A stretch of 64,000 nt of DNA from Streptomyces sp. (GTDB lineage Bacteria; Actinomycetota; Actinomycetes; Streptomycetales; Streptomycetaceae), in assembly GCF_019510245.1 (NCBI RefSeq), contig NZ_JAEKKT010000127.1, positions 124,001 to 188,000 of the forward strand. The letters are read 5' to 3'. A program made the position numbers and the translations under genes. The notes below the pieces were generated by a model that made no database searches, was not told where the DNA came from, and saw only the letters and a program-made list of their open reading frames with translations. Below, one piece after another: positions 1-9,212 of the stretch (positions are counted from its first letter, which is position 1; the number at the start of each line of letters is the position of its first letter).

Positions 1-1721
1 GAGCAGGTGCCCTCGCAGGTCGGCCAGCCGTAGTTGGCGCCCGGCTTGATCAGGTTCAGCTCGTCCTTGGAGCTGTTGCCGAACTCGGCCTCCCACAGGC
101 GCCCGTTGCGGTCGAAGGCGAGGCCCTGCGGGTTGCGGTGGCCGAGGCTGTAGACGTAGTTGCCGAAGGGGTTGCCGGGGGCCGGTTTCCCGTCGGTCGT
201 CATGCGCAGGATCTTGCCGTTGAGGGAGTTCTTGTCCTGGGCCAGGTCGGGTGTCTGGGCCTCCCCGGTGGAGACGTAGAGGTAGCCGTCGGGGCCGAAG
301 AGGAGCCGGCCGCCGTTGTGGTAGCGGTTCTTCTTGATGCCCTGGAGGAGGATCTTGTAGTCGCTGAGCTTGGTGCCGTCGTAGGTCATGCGCACGACCC
401 GGTTGCCCTCGTCCGCGGTGTGCATGAAGTAGACGTAGTGGTTGGTCTCCCACTTGGGGTCGACGGCGACGCCGAGCAGGCCGCCCTCGCCGTTGGTGGT
501 GACGGCGTTCGGGACGGTGCCGACCTGGGTCCTCGTGCCGTCCTTGGTGACCTTCCAGACCTTGAAGTCGTCCCGCTCGGTGACCAGGGCGGTCTTGCCG
601 TCGGGCATCCAGTAGGTGCCCCAGGGGATGGTCCAGCCGCTGGAGAGCGTCGCGATCGAGGAGGGGACGCCACCGTCGGTCGCGCACGCCTTCGTGGTGA
701 AGGTGACGGTGTTGCCGGGCTCGGAGACGTTGCCGGCCGCGTCCCGGGCGACGACGTTCAGGCTGTAGGGGCTGTTGCACGCGAGTCCGGTGAGCGTGGT
801 GGACGTGCCGCTGGTGACGGTGTCGTAGACGGTGGTGTCGCTGCGCACGTCGTAGGCGACGACCGCCCTGTCGTCGGTCGAGGCGCCCCACTTGAGGTCG
901 GCGCTGTTCGCGGTCACGTTGCTCGCGGACAGCGTGCCCGGCTTGCTCGGCGGGATGGTGTCGGAGCTGGGCTTGGTGGTGCAGTCGACGACCGGGCTGG
1001 CGGGCGAGGTGTTGCCGGCCGCGTCGCGGGCGATCACGGTGAGGTTGTAGTCGGTGTTGGGGGTGAGCCCGGTCAGCGCCTTGGAGGTCGAGCTCCCCGG
1101 CGCCTCGCTGATCTTGTTGCCGTGCTCGTAGATGTCGTACGCGCTCACGCCCACGTTGTCCGTGGCCGCGCCCCAGGCCAGGGTGAGCGCGTCCTCGCCG
1201 ATGTCCGAGCAGCTGGGCTGCCCGGGGCGGGACGGGGCCTGGGTGTCGGCGGCCGCGTCGAGGCTGACGCGGTCGAGGTTGGGGCCGCCGTTGGCCGTGG
1301 TGGCGGTGGCCCTGATCTTGTCGGTGCCCGCGCTCAGCGGGACGTTGACGGTCTTGGTGACCCAGGTGTTCCAGTCGGCGGTGGCCGGGAAGGACACCCC
1401 GGAGGCGACGACCGTGCCGTTGACGGAGATGTCCATCGGCCGGTCGGTGGAGGTCCCGTTGGCGTAGCGCAGGGTGAGGGCGGAGGTGCCGGCGGAGGCC
1501 GCGCTCACCGTGAACTCCACGTAGGAGCCGTTGACGTTGGTGTAGTCGACGAATCCGGTGCCGGTGTACCCGGTGTGGTTGGTGGCGACGGTGCCCTGGG
1601 AGATCGTCGCGTCCTCGGCCTGGTAGTCGGGGGCGGCCAGCGCGGTGCCCTGGCCGAGTCCGGCGAGCGGCAGCGCCAGGGCCGCCGCGACGCCGTACGG
1701 CAGAACTCTTCTGATGTTCAC
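1..1721 (-). CDS. PQQ-dependent sugar dehydrogenase (GDH-B/sorbosone dehydrogenase-like) with N-terminal signal peptide, CBM6/35-like module and two FN3 domains; 3' end truncated by window
   Basis: Reverse translation from GTG at 1721: NIRRVLPYGVAAALALPLAGLGQGTALAAPDYQAEDATIS... then two FN3-like stretches and ...LGVAVDPKWETNHYVYFMHT...NRYHNGGRLLFGPDGYLYVSTGEAQ...YGWPTCEGTC; open at position 1. Confidence 0.85.
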   Translation of the reverse strand, partial: MNIRRVLPYGVAAALALPLAGLGQGTALAAPDYQAEDATISQGTVATNHTGYTGTGFVDYTNVNGSYVEFTVSAASAGTSALTLRYANGTSTDRPMDISVNGTVVASGVSFPATADWNTWVTKTVNVPLSAGTDKIRATATTANGGPNLDRVSLDAAADTQAPSRPGQPSCSDIGEDALTLAWGAATDNVGVSAYDIYEHGNKISEAPGSSTSKALTGLTPNTDYNLTVIARDAAGNTSPASPVVDCTTKPSSDTIPPSKPGTLSASNVTANSADLKWGASTDDRAVVAYDVRSDTTVYDTVTSGTSTTLTGLACNSPYSLNVVARDAAGNVSEPGNTVTFTTKACATDGGVPSSIATLSSGWTIPWGTYWMPDGKTALVTERDDFKVWKVTKDGTRTQVGTVPNAVTTNGEGGLLGVAVDPKWETNHYVYFMHTADEGNRVVRMTYDGTKLSDYKILLQGIKKNRYHNGGRLLFGPDGYLYVSTGEAQTPDLAQDKNSLNGKILRMTTDGKPAPGNPFGNYVYSLGHRNPQGLAFDRNGRLWEAEFGNSSKDELNLIKPGANYGWPTCEGTC

Positions 1722-1732
1722 GGATGTTCCCC

Positions 1733-3982
1733 TCAGCCCGTGTACTGGGTGAAGACCTTGAGGTAGTCGTACGGCTGCTGCGTCACGCCGCTGCAGGCGT
1801 CGCCGTCGGTGCCCGAGCCGCAGGCCCGGTCGCGGTTGACGGCCCAGTAGGTGAGCCGCCCGATGTGGTGCTGCTGGGCGTAGGCGAGCATGGTCTTGAA
1901 GTCGGCCACCCTGACCCGCTCACCGGAGTCGTCGGTCTTGCCGTTCATCGACGACAGCCCGATGTGCGTGTAGGCGGTGGCGTCGCTGTAGCCGTACGCC
2001 GACTTCACCTGCGCTTTGAGGCCTTCCATGGCCTTGGTGGTGAGGCTGCCCATGTTCGTGGTGCCGCCGCCGAAGTCGAACGGCATGATGCACCAGACGT
2101 CGTTCGCCAGACCGGAGTTCGCGGCCCGCTTGATCATGTCGGTGCCGGTGGAGTCGGGGCCGCTGGAGGTGGTGCCGAAGGTGATGACGGTCTTCAGGCC
2201 CGGGTTGTTCGCCTTCACCGTCTTCAGCGCGTCGACGACCCGCTGCCGCACGGTCGCGTTGGACCACTCGGTGTTCTCGATGTCGATGTCGAGTGCCTTC
2301 AGCTTGTAGGCGTTGATCACCTTCTGGTACGCGCCGGCGAGCGCGGAGGCGCTGGAGCACTTCTCGCCGAGCTTGTTCCCGCTCCAGCCGCCGACGGAGA
2401 CGACGACGTCACCGCCCGCCGCTCTGATCGCGTTGATGGTGGACTGGTCGCTGCCCCCGGTCAGCGGGCGGGAGCCGTCCCACTTCGGGTTGCAGGTGCC
2501 GTCGGAGAGGATGAAGGCGAGCGTGAACCACTTGACGCCGGTCGCGGACATCACGGAGGTCGGGTTCTGGGGGCTGCCCCAGCCGAGGTACTCGTAGGGG
2601 GCCACGGCGAATCCCGGCGAAGCGGCCGCCGTCTTCAGGGAGTTGACGGGCTTGACCCGGATGAGCCTGGTCTCGCCCGGACGCAGGGTCGCGCTGTAGG
2701 AGTCGGCGATCACGCCCTTGTGGGATCCGGACCAGAGGTCGGTCACGTCGCCCCAGCCGCTGAAGCCGACCTGCGACCAGTTCACGCTCACCGTGGCGTT
2801 GCCCGAGGTACCGGTGTTGAACAGGGCCACGACGTACTGCCCGTCGCTCTCCTTCTTGCTCCAGACCTGCTTCACACCGCTGCTCACGATCCGCTTCGCG
2901 GCGACCCCGTCCTGGTCGACGCCGATCAGCCGGTCGTTGGTCAGCATCGCCTTGTCGACGGGGTCGAGCTGGGTGAGGTCGGTGCCCAGCAGCAGCGGGG
3001 CCGCCGCCATCGACCAGAGCGTGAAGTGCGAGCGGCGCTGGTCCGCCGTCAGGCCCACCTGGTCGCCGTTGCCGATCTCCAGCGAGTCCAGGTCGTTCCA
3101 GCCGCCGGGGCCGGCGTACTGCTGCCAGGAGGCGGCCGAGTCGAAGCGCTTGGAGACGTGGGACCAGTCGGTCAGCGGATAGCCGCTGCCGTTGCTCCCC
3201 GGCCCGCAGTAGCACTCGACGTCACCCTGGGTGCGCCAGCTGTTCGCCAGTTTCCGCCAGGTGGCGGCGTCGGCGATCGGCAGGTTGTTGGACAGGGCGA
3301 AGTTGATGGGCCGTCCGCTCGCCCGCAGCGCCTTGTCCCAGGCCTGGACGTCGGGGATGTCGGCGCTGCCCACCCCGTCGATCTTCAGGTAGTCGACACC
3401 CCAGGACGCGAACTGCTTGGCCCAGGAGTTGACGAAGTCCTGCGCGCCCGGCTTGGAGTAGTCGATGGCGTACATGTTCTTGCAGTTGTAGTTCTTCTCG
3501 GTCGTGGACGTGTCCGCGATGTCCTTCGCGTGGTACGAGGTGCCCTCGATCGGCGTGTTCTTGGTGACGGCGTTCTTCGCGATGCCGGGGGTGACGTAGA
3601 AGCCGAACTTCAGGCCCTTGGAGTGGACGTAGTCGGCCACCCCTTTGATGCCGTCCGGGAACTTGCCGGTGTCGACGGCCCAGCGGCCGTAGCCGTCCAC
3701 GGTGAAGCCGTTGGAGTCGCACTTCTGCCAGAAGTCGTCGAGGTTGACATAGACGAAGCCGTGGTCCTTCAGGCCGCTGGAGACCAGCGCGTCGGCCTGC
3801 GCCTTGATCTTCGCCTCGGTCGGCGTGCGGCGCACGAAGCTCCAGCTGGACCAGCCCATGGCGGGCCGTGCGGACTGGCCGTTGTCGGAGGCGGCCGCCG
3901 GGTGGGCGGTACCCACGAGCGGCACCGCCGCCGCGATGAGCAGGCCCGCCGCCGCGGCCGTGAGCGATCTGAACCGGATCAC
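1733..3982 (-). CDS. Secreted alpha-galactosidase-like GH27 fused to C-terminal GH18 (chitinase-like) domain
   Basis: GH27 motifs (PAMGWSSWSF, YVNLDDFWQ, DYLKIDGVG, GPGGWNDLDSLEIGNG) followed by GH18 motifs (DVVVSVGGWSG, LKALDIDIEN = DxDxE). GTG start at 3982 overlaps upstream TGA (GTGA). Confidence 0.88.
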   Translation of the reverse strand: MIRFRSLTAAAAGLLIAAAVPLVGTAHPAAASDNGQSARPAMGWSSWSFVRRTPTEAKIKAQADALVSSGLKDHGFVYVNLDDFWQKCDSNGFTVDGYGRWAVDTGKFPDGIKGVADYVHSKGLKFGFYVTPGIAKNAVTKNTPIEGTSYHAKDIADTSTTEKNYNCKNMYAIDYSKPGAQDFVNSWAKQFASWGVDYLKIDGVGSADIPDVQAWDKALRASGRPINFALSNNLPIADAATWRKLANSWRTQGDVECYCGPGSNGSGYPLTDWSHVSKRFDSAASWQQYAGPGGWNDLDSLEIGNGDQVGLTADQRRSHFTLWSMAAAPLLLGTDLTQLDPVDKAMLTNDRLIGVDQDGVAAKRIVSSGVKQVWSKKESDGQYVVALFNTGTSGNATVSVNWSQVGFSGWGDVTDLWSGSHKGVIADSYSATLRPGETRLIRVKPVNSLKTAAASPGFAVAPYEYLGWGSPQNPTSVMSATGVKWFTLAFILSDGTCNPKWDGSRPLTGGSDQSTINAIRAAGGDVVVSVGGWSGNKLGEKCSSASALAGAYQKVINAYKLKALDIDIENTEWSNATVRQRVVDALKTVKANNPGLKTVITFGTTSSGPDSTGTDMIKRAANSGLANDVWCIMPFDFGGGTTNMGSLTTKAMEGLKAQVKSAYGYSDATAYTHIGLSSMNGKTDDSGERVRVADFKTMLAYAQQHHIGRLTYWAVNRDRACGSGTDGDACSGVTQQPYDYLKVFTQYTG

Positions 3983-6900
3983 GACTGTCCCCCGTTCTCG
4001 GGTGTGGCGTACGACGTGCCGATCCACGCCTCGTCGACCCGCAGTCGCTTGTAGCGGGTGGTGTCGCTGGAGGCCGCCCAGGTGGTGTCGACCTCGAGCC
4101 GGACGTAGCGGGCGTTGGCCGCGGTCAGGTCGATGCCCTGGATGCCCCGGCGACTGGGCAGCTGGCCGGTCTTGACCGCGCTCCCCCAGTTGGTGCCGTC
4201 GTTGCTGACGTACACCTTGTAGTCCTTGATCCGCGCGGACTGCTCGGTGTCCGAGCGGGCGTAGGCCACGGAGTCCTCGCGCTGGTTGAGCCCGATGTAC
4301 TGCACCTTCTTGGCCGAGCCGAGGTCGAAGGTGAGGTTCACGGGCAGCGTCTTGTTGTTGTCCCAGTAGGTGAGGTAGTCGCCGTCACCGGCCGCCGACG
4401 CGGCGTGCCCGCTCGCGGAGGCGCTCGCGCTGACCTTGACGCCGGTGAGGATGCCCTGGCGGCCGGCCGTCGTGACCTTGAAGACCGTGTCGTACGGGTC
4501 CCAGTTGCCGAGCCCGTTCAGGGTGAGCACGCCGCCGGACTGCGACCACGACACGGGCGCTCCCGTGCGGAGGTTGGTGACGGAGGCGATGCGGTAGCCG
4601 TTGTCCCGCACGCGCAGCGTGCTGGTGCTGGGCGGGGTCAGGACGTGGATGTACTGCCGGTTCGCGTCGTCCTTGGCGATGGTCGTCACGCCGTACGCGC
4701 CGTCGTTCCAGGCGCCGGGCTTGAGGCCGCCGTACATGTAGCCGCCGCCCTCGGTGCCGTGCAACGACTCCCAGATGGGGTCGAGGTAGGAGTCGGCGAA
4801 GTTGTTGAAGGCGGCCTGGTTCGATGGGAACTTCCCGTTGACCTGGGCGGTCTCGGCCATCAGGGCCTTCACCGAGGAGCCGACGTTGGTGACGAGGCGG
4901 CCGAGGGTCAGCATCTTGTCGACGGACGGGTCGGAGCCGTCGTACCACCAGGCGCCGGTCGAGGGCAGCTTGAAGTCGGCCTCGGTCAGGCGGGGCTGGG
5001 CGGTGTAGACGGCCTGGGGGTAGTCGTAGGACGGCGTCATGCCCGTCTTCTGCTCATTGCTGATCATGTCCATGATCGGCGTGTCTTCGTTGTTGTTGCT
5101 GAGCGTGTAGTTCGGGCGCTTGTCGTAGATCTGCTGGTAGAGGTTGTGGCTCTCCCAGTAGGAGTTGTCGTTGTCGATCCAGAAGCCCCCGAGGTCGGGA
5201 TAGCGGTCCATGACCTCGAAGAAGTTGTCGTAACTGAACTGGCCGAAGCCGTCGTTGGTGGTCAGGTCGACGTTCTTGCCCTTGTAGGCGGAGTACGCGG
5301 CGGAGTCGAGCCACTCGTGGCCGCCCTCGTCGTGCCACTGCGGGTCGTTGGTCATGTAGAGGATGACCTTCATGCCCTTGGCCTTGGCGGCGGTGATCAG
5401 CTCCCCGAGGAAGTCCCGCTTGGTGGAGCAGGAGCCGGGGATCTTGGAGGGCCAGGGGCGGGCGTAGCCCAGCCGGCTGTGGAAGGTGGCCAGGACCAGG
5501 TACTGGGTGTGCAGTTTCTGGGCCTCCTTCACCCAGTAGTCGGGGGTCCAGCCGCCGTTGGTGACGTCGTTCTCCCAGGCGGTGCAGCTGGTGTGGGCCG
5601 GTGCGGTGCGCAGGCCCCAGTGCAGGAACAGGCCGCCGACGGAGGCGCGGAGGAAGTCCTGGCGGGGGTTCTCCAGGTCGAGCGGCTTCACTGCCGCACT
5701 ACTGCCGCAGTCCTGGCCTCCCGAGACCCGCAGGGCGCCGCCGGAGGTGTTGTGGCTGTCCGTCAGGCAGCCGCCGGTGACGTCCTGGAAGCCCACGTCG
5801 AAGGGCGAGTTGCTGCCCTTCTGCGCGGTGAACCGGGTGAGCCGGATGCCGCTTGCCGCGTTGGCGACGAACGCGGGCCGGCCGTCGTTCGAGGCGAACT
5901 TGACCGAGCTGTCGGTGAACTGGACGTTGTCTGCGTTGTGCAGGTACCAGCCGTAGGCGGGCCGGGTGCCGATGCTCTTCGGGTTGTAGTCGGTCGAGTC
6001 GTTGCTCGGCACGCCCGTGGACATGGTGCCGTTGCCGCCGGGGACCGTGATGTTGACGTTGTTGAAGGTGACGCCGTTGATGCGGTGCCCGGACTCGCCC
6101 CACAGGGTCGGGCTGAAGGAGGGGCTGTTGCCGGTGGCGGTGATGTTGTCGTACGTGACATCACTGATCGATCCGACACCCGGGCTGTTGCCGCAGCGTT
6201 TGCGGGTGCCGATCTTCTCCATGATCGGCGAGTGCACGTTCGTCATCGTGATGTCGCGGTAGTGGACGTCGGAGATCTTCGAGCCGTCCATGGAGACCAT
6301 GCCGAGACCGGACTTGTCGGCGCCGTCGATGCGGATGTTCTCGAACTGGTAGTCCGAGAAGTCGCCGCAGGTCTCCGAGCCGAACATCAGGGCGTTGCAG
6401 CACTTGGCGCCGAGCAGCGAATCGCTCACCCGCACATGCCCGTTGGGCAGCTTGGCGCCGAGCGCGTAGTCGCTCTTGAAGACCAGGGCGTCGTCGTTGG
6501 CGTGGATGGTGGCGTTGGTGATCGTGGCGTTGGTGGTGGAGATGACGTTCCAGCCGTCGCGGTCGCTCGCGGTGTCGATCGTCAGGTGGTCGGAGGTCAC
6601 GTTGGTGCAGCCGTTGATGAGGGCCGCGAAGTGGCCGCCGCGGCGCAGCGTGAGGCCGTCGCCGAGCCGCAGGCCGTCGCACCGGGTCAGCGAGATGATC
6701 TTGTCGGCCTCACCGGTCTTCGGGTTGCCGGTGATCAGGTTGCCCGCGCCGTCGATGACGCCCTGTCCGACGAAGCCGATGTCGGTGAGCTTGTCGCCGT
6801 AGATCATCGCGTCGTGGAAGTGGCTGTGCCCGTAGTCCTGGTAGGAGTCGTACGGGTTGGACTCGGCCTTGTCGTAGGTGTCCGCGCTGGAGCCCTGGAG

Positions 6901-7221
6901 GGTGGCGCCCTTGTCGAGCTGGAGCGTCACATGGCTCTTCATGTGGAGGGTGTTCTTGGACTTGTAGGTGCCGGCGGTGAAGCGGACGGTGCCGCCGCCG
7001 GCCGCGTTCGCGGCCGTGATGGCCTTGTCGATGGCAGGGCTGTCGTTGGTGGAACCGTCACCCTTGGCGCCGTAGTCACGCACGTCGTAGACGGCGCCGG
7101 CACGCGGTGCGGCGGTCTGCGGGGCGGCGAGGGCCGCGGGGTGGGAGAGGCCGAGGACGACGGCGAGGACGAACAGGATGATTGCGGCGGCACTGCGCCG
7201 CTCGGCGGTGGGGGGTTTCAT
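3979..7221 (-). CDS. Secreted multidomain CAZyme: GH28-like beta-helix (YDVRDYGAKGDG), GH29 alpha-L-fucosidase-like domain, CBM32/discoidin C-terminus
   Basis: 1080 aa; pectate lyase_3/GH28-type start, then GGLFLHWGLRTAP...GFWIDNDN (GH29-like), C-terminal discoidin-like module ending YVRLEVDTTW. Confidence 0.82.
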   Translation of the reverse strand: MKPPTAERRSAAAIILFVLAVVLGLSHPAALAAPQTAAPRAGAVYDVRDYGAKGDGSTNDSPAIDKAITAANAAGGGTVRFTAGTYKSKNTLHMKSHVTLQLDKGATLQGSSADTYDKAESNPYDSYQDYGHSHFHDAMIYGDKLTDIGFVGQGVIDGAGNLITGNPKTGEADKIISLTRCDGLRLGDGLTLRRGGHFAALINGCTNVTSDHLTIDTASDRDGWNVISTTNATITNATIHANDDALVFKSDYALGAKLPNGHVRVSDSLLGAKCCNALMFGSETCGDFSDYQFENIRIDGADKSGLGMVSMDGSKISDVHYRDITMTNVHSPIMEKIGTRKRCGNSPGVGSISDVTYDNITATGNSPSFSPTLWGESGHRINGVTFNNVNITVPGGNGTMSTGVPSNDSTDYNPKSIGTRPAYGWYLHNADNVQFTDSSVKFASNDGRPAFVANAASGIRLTRFTAQKGSNSPFDVGFQDVTGGCLTDSHNTSGGALRVSGGQDCGSSAAVKPLDLENPRQDFLRASVGGLFLHWGLRTAPAHTSCTAWENDVTNGGWTPDYWVKEAQKLHTQYLVLATFHSRLGYARPWPSKIPGSCSTKRDFLGELITAAKAKGMKVILYMTNDPQWHDEGGHEWLDSAAYSAYKGKNVDLTTNDGFGQFSYDNFFEVMDRYPDLGGFWIDNDNSYWESHNLYQQIYDKRPNYTLSNNNEDTPIMDMISNEQKTGMTPSYDYPQAVYTAQPRLTEADFKLPSTGAWWYDGSDPSVDKMLTLGRLVTNVGSSVKALMAETAQVNGKFPSNQAAFNNFADSYLDPIWESLHGTEGGGYMYGGLKPGAWNDGAYGVTTIAKDDANRQYIHVLTPPSTSTLRVRDNGYRIASVTNLRTGAPVSWSQSGGVLTLNGLGNWDPYDTVFKVTTAGRQGILTGVKVSASASASGHAASAAGDGDYLTYWDNNKTLPVNLTFDLGSAKKVQYIGLNQREDSVAYARSDTEQSARIKDYKVYVSNDGTNWGSAVKTGQLPSRRGIQGIDLTAANARYVRLEVDTTWAASSDTTRYKRLRVDEAWIGTSYATPENGGQS

Positions 7222-7233
7222 GGTGGCGGTTCC

Positions 7234-8022
7234 TCACACCTGTTGGTAGCCGCGGAGGTTGGTGAGCAGGAGATAGGTGTCCTGGAGCGAACCCGAGGTG
7301 TCGCCCAGGGAGCGGTAGATGCCCCACTTCGGACGCACCCGGTCGGCCAGGAAGGTGTCCACGCCCGTCTTCGAGACGTCGATCACGGTGGCGCCGCCGG
7401 ACTTGAGGATCCAGCGGACCGAACCCGCGGAGCCGTTGCCGACCTTGATCTGGAAGTCGACGTCGGTCCATGTGTCGTGCAGCGGGTCGAGGTCGGCACG
7501 GCCGACGATGATGCCGTCGGTGGCGAGGTTCAGCTCGATGGTCTGTTTGCCGTTCACCCGGCGCAGCGACTGCGTGACGATCGGCGAGGTGCCGGAGCCG
7601 GGCTGCTTCATCTGCATGATGTGGGTGAAGGTGGTGGTCGCCTTCAGCGAGCTCGGGATGTACATCGAGTACGTCACCCGCCAGGTCTGGCCCTGGTTCC
7701 ACTTGAGGTAGCTGCTGGAACTCGTGCGCAGGCCGGTGACCTCCTGGCGCTGGCGGTCGGTCGAGGTGTCGCGGTCGACCATGTGCATGTTGAAGCGCCA
7801 GTTGTTGCCGGTGGCGAAGATGTGCGGATGCCCGGCGGGGTGGGAGTCGGCGCGGTCGTCCTCGACGGTCTCGAACGCGCCCAGGCCGTCACTGCTCGCC
7901 GACGGCTGCCACTTCAGCTGCCAGGACGCCGCGTGTGCGGCGGTGGCCGGCAGACCGACGGCCGCTCCCGCGGCTCCGGCGAGCGCGGCTCCGAGAAGAG
8001 CCCTCCTCGATGTTGTGCTCAT
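7234..8022 (-). CDS. Tat-exported polysaccharide lyase-like (concanavalin/heparin-lyase-I-like jelly-roll) protein
   Basis: SRRALLGAALAGAAGAAVG twin-arginine signal; sequence style resembles lyase/glucuronan-lyase-like jelly rolls; family uncertain. Confidence 0.6.
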   Translation of the reverse strand: MSTTSRRALLGAALAGAAGAAVGLPATAAHAASWQLKWQPSASSDGLGAFETVEDDRADSHPAGHPHIFATGNNWRFNMHMVDRDTSTDRQRQEVTGLRTSSSSYLKWNQGQTWRVTYSMYIPSSLKATTTFTHIMQMKQPGSGTSPIVTQSLRRVNGKQTIELNLATDGIIVGRADLDPLHDTWTDVDFQIKVGNGSAGSVRWILKSGGATVIDVSKTGVDTFLADRVRPKWGIYRSLGDTSGSLQDTYLLLTNLRGYQQV

Positions 8023-8027
8023 GACAC

Positions 8028-9212
8028 TCAGTCACCTCGCAGTTGTTCGTTCATGATCAGGAAGGCGCCCAGACCGTGGAAGTCGTTGGTGGCCCGGTCA
8101 CGTGCGATGTAGTACGCGTAGTCGCCGACGTTGGTGCCGATGGAGATGTCGGCGAGGTTGGTGCGGCCGTCGGAGCCGACCGAGAGCTCTGCCAGCACAC
8201 CCTGGTAGCCGCGGTGCGCGACGGTGGCGTAGTGCGGGTCGAGGTAGCCCTGCTGGACGCCGCGGGAGAGGGCGTAGGTGAACATGCTGGAGCAGGAGGT
8301 CTCGGTCCAGTCGTCGGACCGGTTTCCCTTGTCCATCACCTGGAACCAGCGGCCGGTCGCCGGGTCCTGGTACTTCTCCAGACCGGCGGCCAGCTTGCGG
8401 AAGATGGCCAGGAGTTGGGGACGCCGGGCCTGGTTCGCCGGAATGGCGTCCAGGACATTGACGATCGCCATGGAGTACCAGCCGACGGCCCGGCACCAGT
8501 GCTCGGGGGCGAGGCCGGTCTGCGGATCGGCCCAACTGGCGGTCTTCGACTCGTCGTAGGCGTGCTTGAGCAGTCCGTTCGCGACCTGCAGATGACTGCC
8601 GTAGACGTACAGCTGCTTCGCCGCCTCGTCGTCGGTGTAGGCACTGTCGCCGAACTCCTTGCCGTACTCGACGAGGAACGGGTTCACCATGTAGACGCCG
8701 TCCGCCCAGAGTTGATGGGCGCGGCTGCTGGTGTCGGCGTGCCAGAAGCCGCCGTCGCTCGTGCGCGGGTAGGTGTTCAGACGGTCGCGGATCTTCTTGG
8801 CCGCCTTGCGATAGCGGTCCTGGCCCGTCTCGTGGTGCAGAATCACCAGGAGCCGGCCCGCCTGCATGCTGTCCAGGCTGTTAAAGGACTGGTCGATGGA
8901 GCCGTCGCTCTTCACGAACCGGTCGACGTAGTTCTTGATGTAGGTGAGGTAGCGGGGGTCGTGGGTGCGCCGGTAGGTGAGGTACTGGCCGTAGAGGTAG
9001 AGGCCGACCGGGTAGGACCAGCCGCCGATGGTGCTCGGGGTGTAGCGGGCCATGGTGGAGTCGACGACCGCGGTGGACCAGTCGGTGGCCGCGGCCGGCC
9101 TGGCCGGGGCGACGGCCGCGGCGAGGGCGGGCGGGGGGACGGCCGCAGGGAGCGCGACCAGGGGGGCGGTGGTGAGGGCGACGGCCGCGAGGGCGACTCG
9201 CAGGCGTTTCAT
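8028..9212 (-). CDS. Secreted GH105-type unsaturated rhamnogalacturonyl hydrolase
   Basis: YteR/GH88/GH105-like motifs (LWADGVYMVNPFL, HWCRAVGWYSMAIVNVLD); N-terminal Sec-type signal peptide; ATG overlaps pqqE stop (ATGA). Confidence 0.87.
   Translation of the reverse strand: MKRLRVALAAVALTTAPLVALPAAVPPPALAAAVAPARPAAATDWSTAVVDSTMARYTPSTIGGWSYPVGLYLYGQYLTYRRTHDPRYLTYIKNYVDRFVKSDGSIDQSFNSLDSMQAGRLLVILHHETGQDRYRKAAKKIRDRLNTYPRTSDGGFWHADTSSRAHQLWADGVYMVNPFLVEYGKEFGDSAYTDDEAAKQLYVYGSHLQVANGLLKHAYDESKTASWADPQTGLAPEHWCRAVGWYSMAIVNVLDAIPANQARRPQLLAIFRKLAAGLEKYQDPATGRWFQVMDKGNRSDDWTETSCSSMFTYALSRGVQQGYLDPHYATVAHRGYQGVLAELSVGSDGRTNLADISIGTNVGDYAYYIARDRATNDFHGLGAFLIMNEQLRGD

Noticed and set aside
138-1766. 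542-aa + strand ORF
   Set aside because: Antisense to the sugar dehydrogenase; Val/Gly/Ala/Arg-rich composition typical of high-GC antisense open frames
4405-8112. 1235-aa + strand ORF
   Set aside because: Antisense to well-supported GH28/lyase genes; no recognisable domain, biased composition
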